Of a stretch of DNA of 64,000 bases, positions 35,225 to 44,597 are shown piece by piece. The DNA is taken from NCBI RefSeq assembly GCF_010586825.1, contig NZ_JAAAGB010000010.1, forward strand, positions 62,001 through 126,000, read 5' to 3'. The notes beneath the pieces are model-generated. The model worked only from the letters and a program-made list of their open reading frames with translations. It ran no database searches and had not been told where the DNA came from. This DNA is from Draconibacterium mangrovi (lineage in GTDB: Bacteria; Bacteroidota; Bacteroidia; Bacteroidales; Prolixibacteraceae). Both the position numbers and the translations under genes were made by a program. The number at the start of each line of letters is the position of its first letter. The first letter of the stretch is position 1.

Positions 35225-35436
35225 GATTTTTTGTTTTTAGTTAGTTATACTGATATTAATATTTATTCAAATTGAACGCTCAAAATAGTGAGTTAATTTT
35301 TGAAAGCGTCTAAAATTATAAAGATTTTGCAGAAAATACCAAAATCGGTTAAATATGTCGCTTTAACACAAAAGCAATTTAATACAGATCAGCGTACCTG
35401 TTTTGCGTTTATACTTTGGAAAAAGACGGATAGAAA

Positions 35437-37722
35437 TTAAAACGGAAATCCCAGACTAAAATGAAAACGCGACTCGTTGTCCTGATTATTACCCGATATT
35501 AATAACTGCATCGGCCCCATAAGCGAATCGTACTTAAATCCGAAACTATAGCCCCAAATATTATCGCCAAATGGCTGTGTTGTCAGATGTTCGAACAAAT
35601 CTTCGTAAGTACTCGCGGTGGCAGCTACATTAACTTTTGTAGTTACGTATAGTCCCGAAGCGATTTCCCAGCTTAATGATGATTTTGCAACCGCATAGTT
35701 GTAGGTGTAAATTTCAGCAAAATTAAAGCCTGCCAGGTCTTTAAACTGTAGCTTGCCGGGGCCAAACTGCGATCCGCCCAACATATAAATCCCGTTGGCA
35801 CCTGAATCATCGGTGCTAAATCCTGCTCCCACCTCGAAATTATAGGTAAGCTTGCGGGCAAACGTTGTATACCAGTTATGATCGATCGTTAAAGTTGCAT
35901 ATGGATCATTAATTTCCCCGATTAAATAATCTCTCGGTTCTGCAGTATTTAAGTTCATTTTGCTGTTGGCCGACAAAATATGCTGAAATCCAATATTCAG
36001 TTTTATACCTCTTTTCGGGAAATAAAGATCGTCGGTGGTATTTACCTTGTAGTACAACTGATAACCCCAGTCGTGCGATTTCAGGTAATCGAAATCGGTT
36101 TCCGGATAAATCGATTGCAGATCGGCTCGTGGTGTTAAACGGTTGTATTTATAAAATGCATTGCCCCCTAATTGGTGATTCAAACCAAACAAATACTCCA
36201 GTCCGTACCCCCCGGCGAAATAACCCTTTTTGTAGTTACCAAGCCGATTGCCACCATCGTAAAACGGAAGTTTAAAGCTGTAGGTGTCCATAAAGAAATA
36301 GTCGGACAGGCGTTGTTTCTTGCCAACGAACTTATTCAACTTGATTTCCATACCCGGGTTTTCGGCAATATTAAAGGAGACTAACATGCGTGTTGCCGGA
36401 GCAATCATATTTCGCAATGTAAAATTGGTGGTAATCCCAACCCCCAGATCATCGTCGTAGCGTGGAGCGAGCTTCACCATTGCTCTTGGTCTTTCTTTTA
36501 CATGAAAAACAAGAATATAACCTTCACTGTTCCAATCTCTTTTTAGCGAATAAGTCAGCTTCCCGAAATGCATGGAGCCATACATAAAATCAATGGCTTC
36601 CTTAATATCTTCTGCACTAATCCTATCACCAATTTCTATTCCCGATTTCGACAAAACAAAATTCCTGCTCAAATACTTCAACCCCGTTACTTCCATTCCT
36701 GTAATCCTGATCTTTTCAGGTTGCGGAATTCGATTTACAGCGTTGAATTTTAAGTCGTATTTATCGGCCAGTGCTTTTATTTCATTCCATTTTCCCCGGG
36801 CGGCATCTTCGCCAATCTGCTGAATTTCCTGTCCTTTCACAAAATCGGCAGCTGAATAATCATGCAGATCCGGGATGATCAATACATCGCATTTTGAAAA
36901 CTGTTCTTTGGCGTCAACAATCCCACCAAGAGCTATCGACCGCTGCAGAATATCCGTCATCGACCTGATATCGTCAGCAGTAATATCTTCCTGAAAGCCG
37001 ACATAAACCCCAATAATTATATCGGCGCCCATATATATGGCTTCCTGAACCGGAAAATTGCGGGTAACTCCTCCGTCAACCAAAAGCATCGAGTCCATTT
37101 GAACCGGTGAAAAAACGGTTGGGATAGACATGCTTGCACGAATCGATTTCACCAAATCGCCGGAGCTGTGTTCAATGGTTTCTCCCGATATCATATCAAC
37201 CGACATACAATGAAATGGTACAGGCAGTTTGTTAAAATCTTCTTCTTCGGTAAGGGGCCAGAGCAGTTCGGAAAAATAAGCTTCAAGATGTTGCCCGTCA
37301 ATAACACCGGCCGGCAGGTTGATCCTTTTTTCACGTATCGGAATATCGAAAAGGTATTTCTTTGTTTCTTCCTTTTCGTCCATGGCTACACTTAACAGCC
37401 TTTCTTTATCGGTTAACAACACATCCCAGTTGGCGTTTTTATTGATATCAGAAAGCTCATCCGCCGTATAACCAACAGCGTATAAACTGCCCATAATACT
37501 TCCCATGCTGGTTCCGGTAATAATATCGGGTCGTATTCCGGCTTCTTCAAGCACTTTTAGCACACCAATATGCGCCAAACCTTTTGCTCCTCCTCCGCTT
37601 AAAACCACAGCGACTTTGGGCTTTTCAACATTATTATCTTCTTGAGAATAAACAGGAAAAACAGCCAGTAGAAAAAATACAATGGCTACTAATTGATTAG
37701 TTGTGAGGATAGAATTTTTCAT
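35437..37722 (-). CDS. Patatin-like phospholipase with outer-membrane barrel
   Basis: A 761-aa protein with a signal peptide (cleavage near VYSQ, residue 27), a patatin domain (about 35-240), a POTRA-like segment (about 345-415) and a C-terminal 16-strand-type barrel (about 420-761) ending in Phe. The oxyanion loop is GGGAKG (43-48), the nucleophile is Ser72 in GTSMG, and the catalytic Asp is Asp216 in DGG, so the dyad is intact. This is the PlpD/type Vd-like fusion of a lipase with a transport barrel, very common in this phylum. It would sit in the outer membrane with the lipase in the periplasm or exposed. Confidence 0.93.
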   Translation of the reverse strand: MKNSILTTNQLVAIVFFLLAVFPVYSQEDNNVEKPKVAVVLSGGGAKGLAHIGVLKVLEEAGIRPDIITGTSMGSIMGSLYAVGYTADELSDINKNANWDVLLTDKERLLSVAMDEKEETKKYLFDIPIREKRINLPAGVIDGQHLEAYFSELLWPLTEEEDFNKLPVPFHCMSVDMISGETIEHSSGDLVKSIRASMSIPTVFSPVQMDSMLLVDGGVTRNFPVQEAIYMGADIIIGVYVGFQEDITADDIRSMTDILQRSIALGGIVDAKEQFSKCDVLIIPDLHDYSAADFVKGQEIQQIGEDAARGKWNEIKALADKYDLKFNAVNRIPQPEKIRITGMEVTGLKYLSRNFVLSKSGIEIGDRISAEDIKEAIDFMYGSMHFGKLTYSLKRDWNSEGYILVFHVKERPRAMVKLAPRYDDDLGVGITTNFTLRNMIAPATRMLVSFNIAENPGMEIKLNKFVGKKQRLSDYFFMDTYSFKLPFYDGGNRLGNYKKGYFAGGYGLEYLFGLNHQLGGNAFYKYNRLTPRADLQSIYPETDFDYLKSHDWGYQLYYKVNTTDDLYFPKRGIKLNIGFQHILSANSKMNLNTAEPRDYLIGEINDPYATLTIDHNWYTTFARKLTYNFEVGAGFSTDDSGANGIYMLGGSQFGPGKLQFKDLAGFNFAEIYTYNYAVAKSSLSWEIASGLYVTTKVNVAATASTYEDLFEHLTTQPFGDNIWGYSFGFKYDSLMGPMQLLISGNNQDNESRFHFSLGFPF

Positions 37723-37812
37723 GCCCGAATGGCTTATTTAATTTCCTTTTTCCTGCGCTAAAATAAATACAGGCCCCGAAAACAGTTCAATACAATCCTG
37801 ACCCGGTTTATA

Positions 37813-37989
37813 TTAATCGCATGAATTTAAGAAATTAACCAATTCGTGCACATCTTTTTTCGACGAAAATGGATAACCACCATTGGTTTGCAGAGAGTAA
37901 ATATTGTGATATAAAATACTCTCCTTCTGGGGTGTAGCATCTTCAATCATTGCAATCGCTTCCTGGTATAACTGGTCTCTGTACTTCAT
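37813..37989 (-). CDS. Small hypothetical protein (58 aa)
   Basis: A 58-codon frame starts at ATG 37989 and stops at TAA (37813-37815). It encodes an acidic soluble peptide (MKYRDQLYQEAIAMIEDATP...) with regular amphipathic helices at the N-terminus and a C-terminal HELVNFLNSC motif. It fills most of the 327-bp gap between the patatin gene and the LytTR regulator, and its amino-acid use looks like a real protein. It is co-directional with both neighbours and 60 nt downstream of the regulator. No family recognised. Confidence 0.6.
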   Translation of the reverse strand: MKYRDQLYQEAIAMIEDATPQKESILYHNIYSLQTNGGYPFSSKKDVHELVNFLNSCD

Positions 37990-38049
37990 TCTATTTTGTG
38001 TTTAACTGACAAATATATTATTATCTGATAGATAGCACCGGGAATTTAC

Positions 38050-38820
38050 TTATTTACCAACCCATTCCTTGAATTCGGTTGCCTTTAAACGGCTAATTGT
38101 AATGGGTTCGTCAAAAGGAGGAATGAGTCTCAGAATCAACTTCCCGCCAAAATGATTTTCGAATTTCCGGATGGCATTAATATGCACAATCGAACTTCGG
38201 TTGGTGCGAAAAAACAGATCAGGGTCGAGCTGTTCTTCCAGCTTTTCAATGGTTAAATCAATTACATGTTCTTTGCTCTGGAAAGTTACGGCTGTTGTTA
38301 CGCGGTTTTCGGTGTAAAACCAGGCTACATCTTCCACATCGAGTTTAAAATACGATGTTGCCCCGCTAATGAGAAAACGCTTCCGGTATTTCTTTTCGCC
38401 TGATGTTATTGCCTGCAGCAGCTCTTTATAATCGGGAGCACTTTCCGACTTTTCGTTTGATACCAAAACCATGTGTTCGAGTTTCTCAACAGATAAACGA
38501 AGCTTGTCTTCTTTTATCGGTTTTAACAGATAATCGATACTGTTTACCTGGAAAGCGCGCAAAGCATATTCGTCGTAAGCCGTGGTAAATATTACCATAC
38601 TGGTTACATTTACCTGGTCGAATATGGAGAAACTGATACCATCGGTTAGCTGAATATCCATAAAGATTAGGTCGGGTGCCGGATTATTTTTCAGCCAGGC
38701 AACCGTGCTCTTTACACTTTCAAACCATTCAACAATTTGCCAGTCGGGCCGCAGTTTTTCAACCATTCCCCTTAGCAAACGATAGTTGTGTAACTCATCT
38801 TCAACAATAATAACTCTCAC
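38050..38820 (-). CDS. LytTR-family response regulator
   Basis: A 256-aa two-domain regulator. The receiver domain (1-120) has the phospho-acceptor Asp55 in LIFMDIQL, the acidic pocket Glu7/Asp8 and a Lys in the LLKPIKED motif. The LytTR DNA-binding domain (about 150-256) contains FFRTNRSSIVHINAIRKFENHFGG. It is the last gene of the series MFP-RND-TolC-histidine kinase-regulator, 92 nt after the kinase. Pairing with the kinase is very likely, and a role in controlling the pump is inferred from the operon. Confidence 0.94.
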   Translation of the reverse strand: MRVIIVEDELHNYRLLRGMVEKLRPDWQIVEWFESVKSTVAWLKNNPAPDLIFMDIQLTDGISFSIFDQVNVTSMVIFTTAYDEYALRAFQVNSIDYLLKPIKEDKLRLSVEKLEHMVLVSNEKSESAPDYKELLQAITSGEKKYRKRFLISGATSYFKLDVEDVAWFYTENRVTTAVTFQSKEHVIDLTIEKLEEQLDPDLFFRTNRSSIVHINAIRKFENHFGGKLILRLIPPFDEPITISRLKATEFKEWVGK

Positions 38821-38912
38821 ACTCTGCTTTTTAATTATACTTTTCTTCGTTTATCGATTTTGCGGCTCAATATCTGAGTTAAATTTCAATTTATCTGTAA
38901 CTCAAATCGCAT

Positions 38913-39983
38913 TCACAATAACGGTACTTTCACTTCAAACCAGTTCTCATCGTACTGAACCACAATTTCTTTTTCTGTCAAAATCTCATAACGCCTTACC
39001 AGGTTCCTTAATCCTGTTTTAGTAGAATAAGAGGCCTCTCTCCGATTCAAACTATTGGAAACCACCAAATAATCACCCTCAAGGTATACCTTAATCCGAA
39101 GCGGTGTTTCCCGGCTTGTTATATTGTGTTTAATTGCATTTTCAATGAGCAACTGTCCCGTTAAAGGGGCAATTTCACGGTCCTTGTTATCGTTTTCCAC
39201 ATGGGTTGTCACATTTAAACCCTCACCTAACCTTTCTTTATGCAAGGCACAATAGGCTTTCATAAAATCGAGCTCCTCGCCTAACTTCACCAATCGTTTT
39301 TCTTTACTCTGCAAAACATACCTGTACACATCGGTAAAGTTTTCGGTAAACTCCACGGCCACATCCGGATTGTAAATAATCAGCGATTTTAACACACTCA
39401 GGTTATTGAAAAGAAAGTGCGGATTTAACTGGTCTTGCAACGAGTTGTAGTCCATGCGCAACTTTTCGCGTTTCATTTCAGCAATTTGCTCCTGCGTGTC
39501 GAACCATTTTTGAGTAAAACGGGCAATTGTAAGTGAATTGGCCACCATTTGCACAAAAACCAATCCGGTAACCATTCCCATAATTACCCCTGAGCGCGAT
39601 TCGCCAATACCCAGTTTAGGATCGATGAAATACATTATCGCACGATGAGCAAAATAAAGGAATAATATTCCCACCGTAATCTGTAAGAAAAGCCGCAACT
39701 TTATCTTTTTTGGTACAGGCAGAAAACGCTCCAGAATATTATCGAGAATAATCTGCAACTCGGCCGCAACATTAAAAGCAAGAATTACTACCACATAAAT
39801 TACAAGTGGTATTTTAATATCATCCTTGGCGGGAATATGTGTAACATAAGAAATAAAATGTAACACCAGTACAGCAATAATGCTAATGATAACAAAGCGC
39901 CCCAGAACACTGACGGGCTCGTAACTGGGCAACCTCATCACAAGGTTTTCCTTTTTCTTGCTATGTAGTTCTAAACACTTCAT
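38913..39983 (-). CDS. LytS/YehU-type sensor histidine kinase
   Basis: A 356-aa membrane kinase with four N-terminal helices (about 25-165) and the His_kinase domain of the LytS class: the H-box QLNPHFLFNNLSVLKSLI has the phospho-His, followed by an HATPase domain with LIENAIKHN (N-box) and GLRNLVRRYEIL. No extracytoplasmic sensor domain is evident, so signals are probably sensed in the membrane. It lies 16 nt after the TolC gene and 92 nt before the LytTR regulator. Confidence 0.93.
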   Translation of the reverse strand: MKCLELHSKKKENLVMRLPSYEPVSVLGRFVIISIIAVLVLHFISYVTHIPAKDDIKIPLVIYVVVILAFNVAAELQIILDNILERFLPVPKKIKLRLFLQITVGILFLYFAHRAIMYFIDPKLGIGESRSGVIMGMVTGLVFVQMVANSLTIARFTQKWFDTQEQIAEMKREKLRMDYNSLQDQLNPHFLFNNLSVLKSLIIYNPDVAVEFTENFTDVYRYVLQSKEKRLVKLGEELDFMKAYCALHKERLGEGLNVTTHVENDNKDREIAPLTGQLLIENAIKHNITSRETPLRIKVYLEGDYLVVSNSLNRREASYSTKTGLRNLVRRYEILTEKEIVVQYDENWFEVKVPLL

Positions 39984-39999
39984 TTCTTTCTTAACGGTC

Positions 40000-41394
40000 C
40001 TAGTTTTCTTCTTCAGGCATATACAGGTTTCCGGTTACACTTTGCCACCTGGTTTTAAGCACCTCGAAACTGGCAATAGTTTGAGTTAGCTGCGCTTTAG
40101 CCTGAACCCACTGCGCCTGTGCATTCAACATATCGGTGGTTGTATTTATGCCCACCTCAAAACTGGCCTTGGTTTCGTTCATACTTTCCTCGGCCTCGGC
40201 AACACTTTTTTGCGCCAAAAGAATGGATTCGTAAGCTTCCTCAACCTGCACCTTTACCTGCATAACCTCAAGATTAATCAAATCATTTGTATGTTGCAAA
40301 TCTGTTACGGCCTGTTGTACTTTTAATTGCGCCGCACGCTGTTTCTTTTTTCCTTGTCCCCACTGGAAAATCGGGATAGAAACCTGCGCCGCCAGCATTG
40401 GCTGAAAATCGATTTCCTCGTACAGATCTTTTACCCAGTAACTGGTATATTGTGCGCTAAGACCAACGGTTGGCAAATAATCGGCACGTGTAATTTTAGC
40501 ATCCAACTCTGAAATTTCTTTTTGCTTTTCAAGAATTTTAAGCTCGTTTCGTTTATTACCAGCCTGTGTCAATCCATCTTCCAGATTAAACAATTTTACT
40601 TCGGGACTTGCATTGTGACTAATTTGAATTTCAGTATCAAGTGGCTGACCCAAAATCTGATTCAAATACATTTTGGCCACTTTTAAACCGTTTCGCGCTT
40701 TTATCAGGTTCAAATCGGCTTCGTTTTTCTGTACAGTTACCCGCAGTTTTTCACTTGCCGGCTGCAATCCAACTTCGTACATCGCCGTCATTTGCTCTTC
40801 AAGTTCGGTAAGCATCTTAATGTATTCGTCTGCAATTTTGATATTCTCTTCAACTGTTGCCACCTGCCAAAAAGCCTTGTCAGTTTGCTCAATAACTTCC
40901 GAATACTTCATATTCAACGCCATATCGGCAATAGAAACTCCGGCATCGGCCTGCTTATTCGAGAAGCGAATTTTTCCGCCGGCATAAATCGCCTGGTTAA
41001 CTTCGAAACCACTATTTATCAATGTTAAACTTCCCAAATCGATATTCGTTCCGGGGCTCCACACATCGCTGGGTCCCGAGAAATTACCATTTATTGCATC
41101 TTCTTCGCTGTTGGCCGTTTGTAGAAAATGACCGGGTATACTTATCGGATCCATTCCCGGGCGGTGCATCAACGATGACGAAAAACCAACCGAAGGCAAA
41201 TAAGCCGTTCTGGCGACTTCCTGGTTTACCTGCGCTTCGCGGTTTTGTAGGGCCGCATTTTTCAATTCCTTATTGAAAGCAATAGCTTGCTCGCGGCATT
41301 CTTCCAGTGTCATTACTTTTTGTGCAAAAGTGTTACCAAATACAGTTAGCAAAACGATAACTGTACTGGCTATATATTTAAGTAATTGATTCAT
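40000..41394 (-). CDS. TolC-family outer membrane protein of the RND operon
   Basis: A 464-aa protein with a signal peptide (cleavage near TFAQK, residue 25) and two outer-membrane efflux protein repeats, seen in MTLEECREQAIAFNKELKNAALQ and later ASFEVGINTTTDMLNAQAQW. It is the exit duct for the RND pump encoded upstream. The 155-nt gap to the pump gene holds a long inverted repeat, while the kinase follows only 16 nt downstream. Confidence 0.93.
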   Translation of the reverse strand: MNQLLKYIASTVIVLLTVFGNTFAQKVMTLEECREQAIAFNKELKNAALQNREAQVNQEVARTAYLPSVGFSSSLMHRPGMDPISIPGHFLQTANSEEDAINGNFSGPSDVWSPGTNIDLGSLTLINSGFEVNQAIYAGGKIRFSNKQADAGVSIADMALNMKYSEVIEQTDKAFWQVATVEENIKIADEYIKMLTELEEQMTAMYEVGLQPASEKLRVTVQKNEADLNLIKARNGLKVAKMYLNQILGQPLDTEIQISHNASPEVKLFNLEDGLTQAGNKRNELKILEKQKEISELDAKITRADYLPTVGLSAQYTSYWVKDLYEEIDFQPMLAAQVSIPIFQWGQGKKKQRAAQLKVQQAVTDLQHTNDLINLEVMQVKVQVEEAYESILLAQKSVAEAEESMNETKASFEVGINTTTDMLNAQAQWVQAKAQLTQTIASFEVLKTRWQSVTGNLYMPEEEN

Positions 41395-41436
41395 TCCTAT
41401 TTATACTTTTTTGATTGAATTCATTTTTCTTTTTTA

Positions 41437-41521
41437 GAAAAGTTGACCCCGATTTTTACCTAACCACAAGGATTAGAAATTGTCGTCCCCCATCGACATA
41501 TAAAAAACGGGGCAACTTTTT
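41437..41521. repeat. Long imperfect inverted repeat between the RND pump and tolC
   Basis: The arm GAAAAGTTGACCCCGATTTTT region (about 41437-41457) is complementary, with few mismatches, to AAAAACGGGGCAACTTTTT (about 41503-41521), across a 45-nt centre. It lies inside the operon after the pump stop codon (41550) and before tolC (start 41394). It could be an mRNA processing or stability hairpin that sets a different expression level for tolC and the two-component genes, or a partial terminator. Confidence 0.6.
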
Positions 41522-41549
41522 CTATCTCTGTCTACATTCACAATCACAA

Positions 41550-44500
41550 TTATGCTTTTGTCGTTAATTTACTTCCATCAACACGATACAAAACGGTGTA
41601 AAGCACCGGAACAACTACAAGGGTAATTATCGATCCAACTGCTAAACCGAACATGATAACGATGGCTGTTGAGTTAAACATCGAGTCGGTGATAAGCGGT
41701 GCCATACCCAAAATTGTTGTCAGCGAGGCCATCATTACCGGACGCAAACGCGATAACGCAGCATCGATAGTTGCTTTCAAGCGATCTTTTCCTCCCTTGA
41801 TGTTCTGGTTTATTTCATCGAGCAGAACCACCGCATTTTTTATCATCATACCAATCAATCCCAAAGCACCGATGATTCCTGCAAAGGTGAGGTACACACC
41901 TGTAGTTGCCAGACCCAGAACAATACCTACAAATGCAAATGGCACCACCAGGAAAATGATTATTGGTTGTTTAAGATTATTAAATATGCCGATGATTATA
42001 ATCGCCATTAAGCCGATTGCAAGCGGCAAGAACATAAACAGCGCCGAGTTGGCTTCGCCTGAACGGGCAGTAGCTCCTTCCCAGTGCAGTTCGTATCCTT
42101 CGGGCATATCAATTGCTTCAACTTTAGCTTGAAATTTCGCCTGAACTTCGGCAGCTGTGTATCCGTCGGCAGCGTCGCATTGTGCTTTAATTGCCCGTTT
42201 ATTATCTAAACGATGTATCAATTCGTAGTCCCATGTTACTTTCATGGTATCAACAATTTGCGACAGTGGCACACTTTCACGGCTTTGCTGTCCCCAAACC
42301 GGGATATTCAGCAGTTGCTCTATATTATCAGCCACTTTGTTATCGGTGCGCAATACGATCGGCAGCATTTTATCGCCTTCGTAAATGGCTCCGATTGGTC
42401 GTCCGTCAGTGGCTACCAAAATGGAATTCCCCATATCTGCACGCGACAATCCAAGTGGTTGCGCACGTTCAACCGAATAAACAGGAACAATTTTTTTGGT
42501 TTGATTTTTCCAGTCGTCGGTAACATTTACAGCCGATGGCTCTTCTAAAAAAATACGTTTTGCCTGGTTGGCCAAATCCTTTAATACAGCAGGATCGGGG
42601 CCAATAAACTGCGCCTCAATATCGGCATCGGCAAAAGCTGCTCCGTATTCCATCACCCGAACAAATGCATTCGGATAATTCTCATTCAGGTAGTTTTCAA
42701 TCTCAGGGATTAATGTTTCTACCCTGTCGGTATTGTTTGTTTCAACAATAAAATCGGCATAGTTTGCTCCACCTGTTTGCATATGACGCATTAACAGGTA
42801 ACGCGCGGGCGGACGACCAACAGATCCGGTAACCGCATGCACACCATTCATGGCCAAAATATCTTCCTGAATTTGTTTTACATCGTCTTCAACAGAATCA
42901 ATATCGGCTCCCTGTGGCAGGAAGTACTCAATAAAAAACTGGTCATAATCTATTTTCGACATAAAGTCGACTTTTACAAAACGGAACGACCAGAATGCAA
43001 AGATCAGGATTGCAAAAGAACTTAGTGCAAACATGTATTTATTGCGTACGGCCCATTTCAGGAATTTCCCAAAACTCTTGTACAAACCTTTATCGTAAGT
43101 TTCGGCATGTTCACCTTTCGGACGTTCTTTTCTGTAGAAATATTTTGCGTTAAACGGTGTCTGTATCATCGCAAAAATCCAGCTTAAAGTAAGCGAGATA
43201 ATCAGCACGGTAAACAGTGACGATAGAAACTCACCGGCCTCGTTTGGTGACATGCGCAATGGCAGAAACGCCAGAATTGCAACTGCCGTAGCCCCCAACA
43301 ATGGCAGCGCGGTCTTTTGTGCCGTATTTACAAAAGCTTTGCTTCGGTCCATGCCCGATTTCAGGTCGACCAGAATTCCATCAGCAACAACAATAGCATT
43401 GTCAACCAACATACCCATGGCCAAAATAATAGCTGCCAGCGTAACCCGGTGCAATGGTAGGCCTATGGCCAACATCACAATCAAAGTTCCCATGATGGTA
43501 AAAATCAAACCGCTTGAAATAAGCAGTCCTGACCGGTATCCCATGGCAAACATCAGCACTACAATTACAATACCTACCGACATGGCCAAGTTCAACATAA
43601 AGTCTTTTACTGCATCATCAACGCGGTCGGGCTGATAATACACCTGGTTGATTTCGAAACCAACCGGCAATTCTTTTTGTAATTCGGCCAGCTTTTCATC
43701 CAGTCGCTCCCCCAGTTTCACCACGTTAATTCCACTCTCATTCGATAAACCCAGCGTTAAACCGGCTTTATCTTTGTAGAAGAGTGCTGCGTTTTGTGGC
43801 TCGAGGAACGATCTTTCAATCGTCGCAATATCGCCCAAACGGAAGTTTCCTCCGCCGGGGACCTGAATCAATAGATTTTCAATTTCTTCAATCGAAGTTA
43901 TTTTTTGCCCCACTCCTACACGGATCGATTCGTCGCCTGTAACAATCGATCCCGGGTTGATAATCGCCGTTTCGTTTTGAATAGCTGCAGCAATGAAGAG
44001 CGGGTTTACACTTAAGCCTGCCAGCTTTTCAGGAGAAAAAACAATGTCGATGGATTCGGTTTTTTCACCAAAAATCTGCGAGCGGCGAACACCATTAACG
44101 CTTAAAAGCTCGCGTTCGATGTATTCGGTGTATTTTACCAACTCATGATGCGAATATCCGTCGGCAGTTATGGCGTACAAAATTCCGTAAACATCGGCAA
44201 AGTCATCATTTACAATTGGATCCATAGCTCCGGCCGGCAACGAACCTTTTGCATCGTTAACTTTTCGTCTCAGGTGATCCCAAAGCTGCGGCAACTGCGG
44301 CGTTTTTACCGTTGGCTGAATGTAAACGGTAATGATCGACAAACCGGGGCGCGACACAGATTGTATCTCATCGATATTTTCCAGTTTCTGAATGGCTTTT
44401 TCCAGCGGATCGGTCACCTCCAATTCAACTTCGTGCGCGGTGGCTCCTTGGTAAACGGTAATTACCGTGGCTGCCTTAATCGGAATCTCGGCATCCTCCA

Positions 44501-44597
44501 GTTTCCCAATATTATTGTAAGCAATTATACCTCCCAGCAATACTGCTACCAGTATGGTGGAGATCATTGCTTTTTGATTCAGTAATTTTTCCAGCAT
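41550..44597 (-). CDS. RND efflux transporter, inner-membrane pump (HAE1/AcrB type)
   Basis: A 1015-aa RND pump with 12 transmembrane helices and two large periplasmic loops. The start sits one base inside the stop of the fusion-protein gene (TAATG overlap). Visible family blocks include the N-terminal MLEKLLNQKAMI and helix 1, the helix-4 GMLVDNAIVVADGI region with Asp residues used in proton relay, and the second-half GIIGALGLIGMMIKNAVVLLDEI block. It exports drugs, bile acids or lipids through the TolC protein encoded downstream. The substrate is not deducible. Confidence 0.95.
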   Translation of the reverse strand: MLEKLLNQKAMISTILVAVLLGGIIAYNNIGKLEDAEIPIKAATVITVYQGATAHEVELEVTDPLEKAIQKLENIDEIQSVSRPGLSIITVYIQPTVKTPQLPQLWDHLRRKVNDAKGSLPAGAMDPIVNDDFADVYGILYAITADGYSHHELVKYTEYIERELLSVNGVRRSQIFGEKTESIDIVFSPEKLAGLSVNPLFIAAAIQNETAIINPGSIVTGDESIRVGVGQKITSIEEIENLLIQVPGGGNFRLGDIATIERSFLEPQNAALFYKDKAGLTLGLSNESGINVVKLGERLDEKLAELQKELPVGFEINQVYYQPDRVDDAVKDFMLNLAMSVGIVIVVLMFAMGYRSGLLISSGLIFTIMGTLIVMLAIGLPLHRVTLAAIILAMGMLVDNAIVVADGILVDLKSGMDRSKAFVNTAQKTALPLLGATAVAILAFLPLRMSPNEAGEFLSSLFTVLIISLTLSWIFAMIQTPFNAKYFYRKERPKGEHAETYDKGLYKSFGKFLKWAVRNKYMFALSSFAILIFAFWSFRFVKVDFMSKIDYDQFFIEYFLPQGADIDSVEDDVKQIQEDILAMNGVHAVTGSVGRPPARYLLMRHMQTGGANYADFIVETNNTDRVETLIPEIENYLNENYPNAFVRVMEYGAAFADADIEAQFIGPDPAVLKDLANQAKRIFLEEPSAVNVTDDWKNQTKKIVPVYSVERAQPLGLSRADMGNSILVATDGRPIGAIYEGDKMLPIVLRTDNKVADNIEQLLNIPVWGQQSRESVPLSQIVDTMKVTWDYELIHRLDNKRAIKAQCDAADGYTAAEVQAKFQAKVEAIDMPEGYELHWEGATARSGEANSALFMFLPLAIGLMAIIIIGIFNNLKQPIIIFLVVPFAFVGIVLGLATTGVYLTFAGIIGALGLIGMMIKNAVVLLDEINQNIKGGKDRLKATIDAALSRLRPVMMASLTTILGMAPLITDSMFNSTAIVIMFGLAVGSIITLVVVPVLYTVLYRVDGSKLTTKA

